Shown here piece after piece: positions 17,243 through 24,340 of a stretch of DNA of 43,981 nucleotides. Each line of letters begins with the position of its first letter. The first letter of the stretch is position 1. The notes beneath the pieces are model-generated. The model was given only the letters and a program-made list of their open reading frames with translations. It did no database searches and was not told the origin of the DNA. Made by a program: the position numbers and the translations under genes. The DNA comes from Desulforhabdus sp. TSK (lineage in GTDB: Bacteria > Desulfobacterota > Syntrophobacteria > Syntrophobacterales > Syntrophobacteraceae), in the NCBI RefSeq assembly GCF_022836495.1, contig NZ_BQXM01000039.1:1-43981 (forward strand), in the 5' to 3' direction.

Positions 17243-18268
17243 TTAAGGGGAGAGTGCCTTTATCAGGAATTGCTCGATGCTGGAGGGACTCACCTCGGGA
17301 AGCTCTTTTTTCAATTTGTTCAGGGGGAGCTCCGCTCTGGCCATGGATTGATGCCCGCCTGCACATCCGATGTCTCCGAGAGCCTGTCGAACGATTTTGC
17401 CGGCGTCTTTCCCGGCGCCCCCGTTTCGGATGACGACGATGAGGGCACCTTCGTATATGCCGGAAATGACGCTCCAGGAAATATCATGAATTTTCAGAAA
17501 AAATTCTGCGATCAAAACGAGGATGTCGGAGCTGGGGACTTCACCGAGATGAGCGAAGATGCGGTCCTTGATGATCTGTTTGTGCTCGACAGCCTCCTGG
17601 AAGAACTTGAGATCCCCCAGCGTTAAATCGGAAATTTCAATTTTCCTCAGCACGTTGCGATTGGCCAGTGGAAAAAGATAACGGAAGGCCGCAATATCAT
17701 CCACGATGGTGTGGCGCTCGAAATTGCGCGTGTCTGTTTTGATGCCGTACAGGAGCGTTGTCGACAGGGATTTGGACGGCTTTATTTTTGCTTCCCTCAG
17801 ATATTCCGTCAGCATCGTGGCCGTGGATCCATATTCCGGGCGTATGTCGACAAAAGGCGCGTCGATTTTGCCATCCTCAAGGGGATGATGGTCGATGACC
17901 ACGTCGTAGTTGAAATGACGGAAGAATTCATTATGGGTCGGTTGCCCGTCCACGACGGCAACCTTGTCGAACGGCTGCAGCTGGTTCTTGTCGAGGATCA
18001 CCAGGGGAAGGTTCAAAAGACGCACCATGGTGATGTTGTTGAGGCGCCTCATGGGGCGGATCATGCCGACGGTGACGGACTGCACCTTGTGCCAGAGGAG
18101 CCGCTTGAGGGCCAGTGCTGAACCGATGGCGTCCGGGTCCGGGTCGATGGTGATGAGGACCGAATCTTTCGTGTTGAAAACGGAAAAGAGCTCTTCAAGG
18201 TTTTCCTTGCGCGTTCTCTTCTTGGCCGGAGTCTTTGATTCGGTGGATGGCACTGGTGCTTTTTTCAT
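17243..18268 (-). CDS. DHH-family phosphoesterase (NrnA-like)
   Basis: 341 residues with DHH domain and C-terminal DHHA1 domain. Related enzymes degrade short RNA oligomers, pAp or cyclic dinucleotides in a Mn-dependent way. Visible motifs: PDPDAIGSA (43-51), VVDG near 106, DHHP (126-129) and the DHHA1 GGH (304-306). Motif I lacks the expected histidine: the residue two before PDPD is isoleucine (I41) in ITIDPDPD, where HXPDXD is usual, so metal binding may be altered. ATG 18268 (MKKAP) is chosen; the longer frame to 18337 would run into the tRNA terminator. Residues 1-25 are basic and low-complexity. It lies downstream of tRNA-Gly on the same strand but is separated by a strong terminator. 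Confidence 0.8.
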   Translation of the reverse strand: MKKAPVPSTESKTPAKKRTRKENLEELFSVFNTKDSVLITIDPDPDAIGSALALKRLLWHKVQSVTVGMIRPMRRLNNITMVRLLNLPLVILDKNQLQPFDKVAVVDGQPTHNEFFRHFNYDVVIDHHPLEDGKIDAPFVDIRPEYGSTATMLTEYLREAKIKPSKSLSTTLLYGIKTDTRNFERHTIVDDIAAFRYLFPLANRNVLRKIEISDLTLGDLKFFQEAVEHKQIIKDRIFAHLGEVPSSDILVLIAEFFLKIHDISWSVISGIYEGALIVVIRNGGAGKDAGKIVRQALGDIGCAGGHQSMARAELPLNKLKKELPEVSPSSIEQFLIKALSP

Positions 18269-18302
18269 AGCATGGCCATGGGAGTGTGAGGGAGTGAGGT
18301 GG

Positions 18303-18327
18303 AAAAAAAAGGGCGGTCGAACCGCCC
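18303..18327 (-). terminator. Terminator of tRNA-Gly
   Basis: Read on the minus strand: GGGCGGT, a TCG loop, ACCGCCC, then eight T residues. A perfect 7-bp GC-rich stem 18 bases past the tRNA 3' end. Confidence 0.9.
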
Positions 18328-18344
18328 TGCATTGCATTTTTTGA

Positions 18345-18419
<75 letters not shown>

Positions 18420-18557
18420 TCAGCACAGGAAGAGTTAATACTTGAGACGGTCTTGAATGTCAAGGCGAAAAACGGAAAGTCAGTGTTTTTGTTTTAGTGA
18501 CCGATAAGATATATTATGTAAACTCAAATGCCATGAGCATTGGGAGGTCTCCCCTGC

Positions 18558-19334
18558 ATGACTGCGCAGTACATGCCCAAAACCCTGGCCAAGACTCTCA
18601 CCTATCTCCTCACGGTGGCTCCCGGGGAGCACGGACTCTTCTGGAGCCCCGATGGAACCATGCCGTGGAAAGAGCTCTACTGGACGCTCCAGGAAGATGA
18701 ATCCCTCCGGTATGTGCGAGAGATGCACCTGAAGGAGATCGCATACCTCGGAATCGAGCTTCCCGTCATGGTGGACGGCAGTCTCCTGCGCCTCAAAGAA
18801 GGCATTCTCGTTCCGGTTTATCCTCCCGTTCAGGAGCCGCCCGAAAGACTCTACCATGCCTGCCGGCGAAAACAGTACCTCACGGCCTCCAGGAATGGCT
18901 TCGTGCCCGCCGGTCGGCCTTTCATACCCCTCAGCTCAGACAAGGGGCTGGCCCTGCGGCTGGGTTCCCGGAGGGATCCCGAACCGCTCCTGGTGGAGAT
19001 TTTCGCCGCCCGGGCGGCTTCGGAGGGCATCGCCTTTCTACAGGCGGGACCGACGCTCTTCCTCGCCGAAGCCCTTCCGGTGCAGTACCTGCTCTTCCCC
19101 CCCGTGCGGGAGGATTTTCTAGCGAAAGCCGCCGCCAGGAGTAAGGTCAGAAGCGAAGCCAGGAGCGAGAGGGTTCAATCTTCACCCACACCGGGGTCTT
19201 TCTTCATGGATGTGGGCCATTTTCAGGAAAGTGCTCCGGGGGGAGGACTCCAGGGGAAGGACGGGAAAAAAGGCAGGAGAGGTGCCGAATGGAAGCGGGC
19301 GGCACGCAAGGAGCGCAACAAGCGCAATGTGTAG
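18558..19334 (+). CDS. Tpt1/KptA-like RNA 2'-phosphotransferase homologue, catalytically degenerate
   Basis: 258 residues. Residues about 7-182 follow the KptA/Tpt1 fold in order: LAKTLTYLLTVAPGEHGL aligns with the KptA LSFVLRHKP segment, MVDGSLLRL with the DGRXIRA strand, LYHACRRKQYL with LYHGT, RPFIPLSSDKGLALRLGSR with RXHVHLSXDXXXAXXVGXR, and IAFLQAGPTLFLAEALPVQYL with the closing FXXAENGVWLT region. True KptA moves a 2'-phosphate from RNA to NAD through an Arg-His-Arg-Arg tetrad. Here the Arg-His pair is Thr19-Val20, while R78 and R138 appear kept. The HVH strand is also lost. Residues 190-258 form a basic tail ending in KRAARKERNKRN. GGGAGG at 18542-18547 supports ATG 18558. Function therefore unknown; NAD- or RNA-binding is possible. 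Confidence 0.6.
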   Translation: MTAQYMPKTLAKTLTYLLTVAPGEHGLFWSPDGTMPWKELYWTLQEDESLRYVREMHLKEIAYLGIELPVMVDGSLLRLKEGILVPVYPPVQEPPERLYHACRRKQYLTASRNGFVPAGRPFIPLSSDKGLALRLGSRRDPEPLLVEIFAARAASEGIAFLQAGPTLFLAEALPVQYLLFPPVREDFLAKAAARSKVRSEARSERVQSSPTPGSFFMDVGHFQESAPGGGLQGKDGKKGRRGAEWKRAARKERNKRNV

Positions 19335-19363
19335 AAAGGGGGAGATTGCCCCCCCCAGGGGGG

Positions 19364-20095
19364 TTACCGCGTGGATTCTCCCCCGAGATAGGCCGCCTGC
19401 ACTTTGGGGTTGGCCATCAGGGCCTGGGAAGAGTCTTCCAGAACGATATTTCCAAGCTCCAGGACGTAGCCGCGGTGAGCCAGCCGAAGGGCTGCCCGGG
19501 CATTCTGCTCCACCAGCACAATCGTGACTCCTGATGCGTTGATTTCCCGGAGCGTCTGAAAAATGGCTTTGACGAGTAGAGGCGCCAGCCCCAGACTGGG
19601 CTCATCCAGGAGAAGGATCTTCGGCTGGCTCATGAGGGCCCGCCCGATGGCGAGCATCTGCTGCTCTCCCCCGCTCAGAGTGCCCGCCAGTTGTTGGCGC
19701 CGCTCGGCCAGTACGGGAAAGAGCTCGTAAATCCATTCCTGTGTCTTCTGTATGGCGGCGGCATCCCTGCAAACGAAGGCACCGAGGTTGATGTTCTCCT
19801 GGACCGTGAGGGTTCCAAACACGCGCCGGCCTTCAGGCACCTGAGCAATGCCCCGTTTGACAATGTCGTGTGCCGGCAGCTTGTGGATGGAAGTCCTGTC
19901 AAAATAGATGGCTCCGGCTCCGGCCTTCACCAGACCGCTCAAGGTCAAGAGGGTCGTCGACTTCCCTGCCCCGTTGGCTCCGAGGATGGTGACGATCTCC
20001 CCCTCCCCTACCCTCAGGTTGATGCGGTGAAGCACTTCGATGTTTCCGTACTTGACGACCAGGTCCACAACTTCCAGCAGTGTCTTGTTATCCAT
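19364..20095 (-). CDS. livF: Branched-chain amino-acid ABC transporter ATPase LivF (second set)
   Basis: 243-residue ABC ATPase: Walker A GANGAGKSTT, signature LSGGEQQMLAIGRAL, Walker B ILLLDEPSLGLAP, and VEQNA. Last gene of the second liv operon; its start overlaps livG by 8 bases, the same arrangement as in set 1. Downstream is a run of G and C (19338-19366) that can fold but has a poor T-tract, lying between two converging genes. Confidence 0.92.
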   Translation of the reverse strand: MDNKTLLEVVDLVVKYGNIEVLHRINLRVGEGEIVTILGANGAGKSTTLLTLSGLVKAGAGAIYFDRTSIHKLPAHDIVKRGIAQVPEGRRVFGTLTVQENINLGAFVCRDAAAIQKTQEWIYELFPVLAERRQQLAGTLSGGEQQMLAIGRALMSQPKILLLDEPSLGLAPLLVKAIFQTLREINASGVTIVLVEQNARAALRLAHRGYVLELGNIVLEDSSQALMANPKVQAAYLGGESTR

Positions 20096-20852
20096 CTTCC
20101 GTACCCAGATAGGCTGCGATCACGCGCTCATTGCGCTGGATTTCCTCGGGCGATCCCTCGGCGATCTTGGAACCGTATTCAAGGACGACGATTTGCTCGC
20201 ACACCCGCATGACAAGACTCATATCATGCTCGATGAGCAGAACCGTGATGCCCATCCCCCGGATGCGCTCGATGAGGGAAACCAGTTGGGCCGTCTCGTT
20301 TTCATTCATACCTCCCGCCGGTTCATCGAGCACCAGCAGTCGCGGCTCGGTGCCGAGAGCCCGCGCAATTTCCAGGAGACGCTGGTTCCCGTAAGAAAGG
20401 TTTTTGGAGAGATTTTCGGCCTGGTCCCGCAGCCCCACAAAGTCCAGCGCCTTGAGAGCCCTGTCTATGGCGGCCCTTTCCTCCCTCTGCTGGCGGGGAA
20501 AATGAAACATGGAGGATAAAATCCCGGATTTCATGCGGCAGTGGCATCCCGCCAGGACATTCTCGAGAACGGACATGTTCTGAAAGAGTCGGATCGTCTG
20601 AAAGGTTCTGGCAATGCCCAGGGAAACGATGCGGTGGGTGGGAAGGCGAAGGAGGGAGGCCTGTTCGAAGGAAATCGCCCCCTGATCCGGTTGATAGATT
20701 CCCGTGATGAGATTGAAGACCGTCGTCTTTCCCGCTCCGTTGGGACCGATGAGCCCAACCACGCTCCCCTGCTCCACGTCAAAGGAAACATTGTTCACCG
20801 CCGTGAGGCCGCCAAAATTCTTGGTGAGCCGCTGGATGGAAAGAAGGCTCAT
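20088..20852 (-). CDS. livG: Branched-chain amino-acid ABC transporter ATPase LivG (second set)
   Basis: 254-residue ABC ATPase with Walker A GPNGAGKTT, RTFQTIRLFQNMSVLENV, signature LSYGNQRLLEIARAL, Walker B LLVLDEPAGGMN and IEHDM. Its ATG overlaps the livM stop by four bases (ATGA) and its end overlaps livF by eight, so the genes are coupled. Confidence 0.92.
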   Translation of the reverse strand: MSLLSIQRLTKNFGGLTAVNNVSFDVEQGSVVGLIGPNGAGKTTVFNLITGIYQPDQGAISFEQASLLRLPTHRIVSLGIARTFQTIRLFQNMSVLENVLAGCHCRMKSGILSSMFHFPRQQREERAAIDRALKALDFVGLRDQAENLSKNLSYGNQRLLEIARALGTEPRLLVLDEPAGGMNENETAQLVSLIERIRGMGITVLLIEHDMSLVMRVCEQIVVLEYGSKIAEGSPEEIQRNERVIAAYLGTEDG

Positions 20853-21811
20853 GCTTTGCGCTCTCCTTCCACCGTTTCGAAGAGGTCGTAGGAGCGGGGG
20901 CGCGGAGGAAGAATCCCCTGGGTGCGAAAAATCATCATGGCCACCATGGCCGCCCCGAATACCAGCATGCGTGCGCTGGCGAACTCCCGAAACAGCTCCG
21001 GAAGTCCCACAATGAGGGCAGCGCCCAGCAAAACTCCGAAGATGCTGCCGGAGCCGCCCAGGATGACGATGGCGAACATGAGAACGGATTCCCAGAAAGT
21101 GAAGGATTCAGGTGAGATGATGGTCATTTTGGCCGCATAAATGTTGCCCACCATCCCCGCCCAGGCCGCGCCCAGCACAAAAGCAGCCAGCTTATAATGG
21201 GCGGTGTTGATGCCGCTCCCTTCGGCAGCGACTGCATCTTCCCTCAGAAAATTGAGGGCACGGCCGAAGCGTGAGTATTCCAGGAGATGAAACAAAAAGA
21301 TCGTCAACAGCGTAAAAACGAGAATGAGATAAAAAAAATGTGTCGGGGTCCGGAGGGTCAATCCCAGGATCGAGGGGCGGGAGATCCCGAAGATGCCGTT
21401 GGCTCCACCCGTGATGCCGAAAATATTGTTGATGAGTGCGATGCGAACGATTTCACCGATTCCGATGGTGACAATGCACAGGTAATCCCCTCTCAGGTGG
21501 ATGATGGGACGGGCGATGACCAGTGCAAACAGACCTGCCGTGAGGGCACAGAGGGGAAGCAGCCACAGGACGGGAATATGAAAATGGGTATTGAGGATGG
21601 CTGCCGTGTAGGCACCGACGGCGTAAAACGCAGCGTGCCCCAGGTTGAAGAGGCCCGAGTGCCCCACGATGAGGTTCAAGCTGAGTCCGAGAATGGCATA
21701 GATGCCGATGCTGTTGAGTACGTCCACCCAGTAGGAATTCAGGAAAAGCGGCAGCAGCCCCAGAATTGCCAGGAAGACGGCACCGAGCACGTTTTTTCTA
21801 TGGATGCTCAT
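20849..21811 (-). CDS. livM: Branched-chain amino-acid ABC transporter permease LivM (second set)
   Basis: 320-residue inner-membrane permease: GLSLNLIVGHSGLFNLGHAAF near residue 45 and LRGDYLCIVTIGIGEIVR near 108 are LivM hallmarks, with GGSGSIFGVLLGAAL as coupling loop. The start MSIHRKN at 21811 overlaps the livH stop by four bases. The reading frame stays open far upstream over livH in another phase, but that extension is an antiparallel-free shadow of livH and not part of this protein. Confidence 0.9.
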   Translation of the reverse strand: MSIHRKNVLGAVFLAILGLLPLFLNSYWVDVLNSIGIYAILGLSLNLIVGHSGLFNLGHAAFYAVGAYTAAILNTHFHIPVLWLLPLCALTAGLFALVIARPIIHLRGDYLCIVTIGIGEIVRIALINNIFGITGGANGIFGISRPSILGLTLRTPTHFFYLILVFTLLTIFLFHLLEYSRFGRALNFLREDAVAAEGSGINTAHYKLAAFVLGAAWAGMVGNIYAAKMTIISPESFTFWESVLMFAIVILGGSGSIFGVLLGAALIVGLPELFREFASARMLVFGAAMVAMMIFRTQGILPPRPRSYDLFETVEGERKA

Positions 21812-22713
21812 ACCTTTTCCGCCACTCGCTCCCCCAGGAGTCCGGTGGGCCGGACAATGAGGATTAAAATCAGGACCAGGAAGGCGATGGCGTCCTTCCA
21901 GGCAAAGGAAAGATAGGCGGCTCCCATGGCTTCGATGACTCCCAGAAGGATTCCTCCCACCATGGCGCCGGGTATGTTGCCGATGCCTCCCAGAATTGCG
22001 GCGGTGAAGGCTTTCAATCCATACCCCCATCCCATGGTGAAGTTCACCTGGCCATAGTAAAGGCCGACCATCAAGCCCGCGGCCCCCCCCAGGCTCGGCC
22101 CGAGCATGAAGACCAGCAGGATGACGCGGTTGACATCGATTCCCATGAGGCGTGCGGCTCCCTGGTCGATGGCCGCAGCGCGTATGGCGGTTCCGATCCG
22201 TGTTTTCTGGATGAACAGGTAGAGTCCCGTCATCATGATGAGGGAGACGCAGAGCACCAGGATGCGCACGAGGGGAATATCGAGACCAAACAGGTGAAGG
22301 ACGGTTTTGGGCAGGATATTGGAGGGGTAAACCAGGAGGCGGGCTCCGTAAATGAGCATCACGGTATTCTGCAGAAAAATGGATGCACCCAGAGCGGACA
22401 CCACGGCGGAGAGTCGCGGTGACTCCCTCAGGGGGCGGTAGGCCACTCGGTCCAGGAGCGCTCCCGCCAGAGCGACGAACCCCATGACCATGACCGCGAG
22501 GATGAGGACTCCCCAGACAGGCCCCAGACGGTCGGTGAGGCTCATGGAGGTGAGAAGCGTCAAACCCAGGTAGGCCCCAAGAGTGAATAGATCGCTGTGA
22601 GCGAAATTGATCAACTTGAGCACGCCGTAGACCATCGTGTAGCCCAGGGCAATGAGAGCGTAAATGCTCCCCACCGCCAGGCCGTTTGTCAGTTGTTGAA
22701 AGAATTGCTCCAT
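21808..22713 (-). CDS. livH: Branched-chain amino-acid ABC transporter permease LivH (second set)
   Basis: 301-residue permease: FFQQLTNGLAVGSIYALIALG at the N-terminus, INFAHSDLF (D replaces the usual G-D spacing residue set; INFAHGD is commoner), AILGGIGNIPGAMVGG coupling loop and LIVRPTGLLGE near the end. ATG 22713 (MEQFF) begins exactly at the conserved N-terminus; a TTG 54 bases upstream would add a non-family extension. The SD is weak. Confidence 0.9.
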   Translation of the reverse strand: MEQFFQQLTNGLAVGSIYALIALGYTMVYGVLKLINFAHSDLFTLGAYLGLTLLTSMSLTDRLGPVWGVLILAVMVMGFVALAGALLDRVAYRPLRESPRLSAVVSALGASIFLQNTVMLIYGARLLVYPSNILPKTVLHLFGLDIPLVRILVLCVSLIMMTGLYLFIQKTRIGTAIRAAAIDQGAARLMGIDVNRVILLVFMLGPSLGGAAGLMVGLYYGQVNFTMGWGYGLKAFTAAILGGIGNIPGAMVGGILLGVIEAMGAAYLSFAWKDAIAFLVLILILIVRPTGLLGERVAEKV

Positions 22714-22760
22714 AAATGGTTTGTGCCCAGGTGCGATTCGATTCAAAGGGTGAAGGAGAA

Positions 22761-22797
22761 AAAGCAACAGGGTGGGTTGCGCGGCGCCAACCCACCC
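22761..22797 (-). terminator. Hairpin between second livK and livH (possible attenuator)
   Basis: Read on minus: a perfect 10-bp stem GGGTGGGTTG with CAACCCACCC around an 8-base loop, followed by TGTTGCTTTTTC. The T-run is displaced by about five bases, so termination may be partial. It occupies the same place as the terminator after livK in set 1. Confidence 0.55.
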
Positions 22798-22846
22798 CGA
22801 GGACCATCAGCCGCACGCAAGAAAGGGAATGAGACGGCATTCCTTT

Positions 22847-23968
22847 CTAGGGCTGCAGAATGAACTGTCCCTCTTTGTTGACTTTGTAGACACGGTAGAC
22901 TTCACCCACGCGGTCGCCCTTTTCGTTGAAGGAAATCTTCCCCGTCAAGCCGGGAAAGTCCTTCAAATCCTTGTGCAGATAATCGGCGATTTTGTCGGGG
23001 TCCGTGGATTTTGTCTGTTCCATGGCATGAACAACCACGCGGAAACCGTCGCCCGCCAGAACGGGATAGATGGAGTTGGGCGGGTGTCCGTATTTCTTGG
23101 TGAAACCCGCAAGAAAAGCCTTGGCTTCCTCGGAGGGCAGATCTTTGGGCAGAGGGGCGCTCAGGAAGTAGAACCCTTCTGCGGCATCGCTCCCGGCAAT
23201 CTTCACCAGGTCGGGATTGTTGGTGGCATCTCCACCCATGAACCCGACATTCCAGTTCATTTCCTTCTTTTGCTTCAGCATGAGCCCCGCTTCCCCATAG
23301 TAGCCCGTGAAGAAAACCAGGTCGGGCTGAGTTTCCTTCAGCTTGGTGAGAATGGCGGTGTAGTCTTGCTCTTTGGGCGTCAAAGCATCGAAGAAAACGA
23401 TTTTCAGGTCTTTAACTCCATCCAGCAGGGTCTTGGTCTCGTCGGCGAGTCCCTTGGCATACGTGCTGTTGTCGTGCAGGATGGCGAGCTTTTTTACTCC
23501 AAGCTTTTGGATGGTTTGGGCCGCCACTTTCGCTTGTTCATCGTCGCGGGGGCAGGTGCGGAAAAAGTACTTGAGGCCCTTTTCCGACAGGCGGATGGCG
23601 GTGGAACCGTTGGCCACCTGGATGATTTTGGCTTCGTTATAGATGTTCTGAGTTGCTTCCGTCACTGCCGAACCGTAAGTGCCGATGACAGCGGCGATGC
23701 CCTGGGTCGACAATCGTTGAGCCGCCAAGGCCGCCGTGCGGGGGTCTCCGCCGTCGTCTTCGCTCACGACCTCGATCTTACCGCCCAGCACTCCCCCCTT
23801 GGCGTTGTATTCTTCCGCCAGGAGATCGAGCACCTGCTTCATTTCAGCTCCTTCGCTGGCCCATGAGCCGGTCATGGGACCCATGAGTCCGATTTTGGCC
23901 GACTGTGCCGTGTGAGCTGTTCCCAACATGAGGGATAACGCCAGGGCAAAATAAAGCAACTTTTTCAT
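22847..23968 (-). CDS. livK: Branched-chain amino-acid ABC transporter, substrate-binding protein (second set)
   Basis: 373-residue periplasmic binding protein (Peripla_BP_6). Signal peptide MKKLLYFALALSLMLGTA with cleavage near AQSA at residue 24; mature KIGLMGPMTGSWASEG. GTYGSAVTEA and ANGSTA mark the ligand site region; the sequence is clearly different from the first LivK, so the ligands may differ. GAGGAGGG lies five bases before the ATG. A good promoter is at 24067-24095. First gene of the minus-strand set K-H-M-G-F. Confidence 0.9.
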   Translation of the reverse strand: MKKLLYFALALSLMLGTAHTAQSAKIGLMGPMTGSWASEGAEMKQVLDLLAEEYNAKGGVLGGKIEVVSEDDGGDPRTAALAAQRLSTQGIAAVIGTYGSAVTEATQNIYNEAKIIQVANGSTAIRLSEKGLKYFFRTCPRDDEQAKVAAQTIQKLGVKKLAILHDNSTYAKGLADETKTLLDGVKDLKIVFFDALTPKEQDYTAILTKLKETQPDLVFFTGYYGEAGLMLKQKKEMNWNVGFMGGDATNNPDLVKIAGSDAAEGFYFLSAPLPKDLPSEEAKAFLAGFTKKYGHPPNSIYPVLAGDGFRVVVHAMEQTKSTDPDKIADYLHKDLKDFPGLTGKISFNEKGDRVGEVYRVYKVNKEGQFILQP

Positions 23969-24031
23969 GAGACCCTCCTCTTTGAAATGGTGCCGTCGTC
24001 TTACGTTAAATGGTGAAAAAAAGAAAGGTTT

Positions 24032-24045
24032 CCCCCATTTGGGGG
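24032..24045 (-). other. Leader hairpin upstream of second livK
   Basis: CCCCC-AAAT-GGGGG on the minus strand, inside the predicted livK leader, followed after a few bases by a T-rich stretch (TTTCTTTTTTT). Could be a weak attenuator. Confidence 0.3.
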
Positions 24046-24066
24046 CTTCTCCCTAGAAGTATGCGG

Positions 24067-24095
24067 AAAATAACAGAGAATCGATTTTCTGTCAA
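24067..24095 (-). promoter_or_regulatory. Sigma-70 promoter of liv operon 2
   Basis: Minus strand: perfect TTGACA at 24095-24090, a 17-base spacer, TATTTT at 24072-24067. Transcript would start near 24060, about 90 bases before livK. Confidence 0.6.
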
Positions 24096-24340
24096 CGCAT
24101 AGCTCCTCCATGCGGTGTACCGTGACCATATTTTTAGTTTTTTTTTGCAGTCAGTGACTGTCTAAAAATTCGTTTGCTCATCGTTCCGGCTTGAAGCATC
24201 CCGCACAACGGCGGGTTGTAAGTGTTGGAAAATATCTCTTCGCGTGCGGAGCAGACTACAGGAAGGATTGCATTTCCAGAAAGAGTTCATAGAAAAAGTG
24301 TGTCGAAGATAAACCCTGAGGCTTGAAGCAAGGAGGATAC

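Larger units (their letters stand above)
23969..24340. other. Divergent intergenic region livK / putA
   Basis: 372 bases between divergent genes. On the minus side it holds the livK promoter and leader hairpin described separately. On the + side I see no clear promoter for putA; a small CCCGC/GCGGG inverted repeat lies at about 24210-24225. No gene is supported. Confidence 0.5.

Noticed and set aside
19338-19366. Terminator between the Tpt1-like gene and livF
   Set aside because: G/C runs can pair but there is no proper T-tract on either strand.
20849-22840. A 663-codon open frame on minus
   Set aside because: Only its last 320 codons (from 21811) are LivM; the rest runs over livH in another phase and has no family resemblance.
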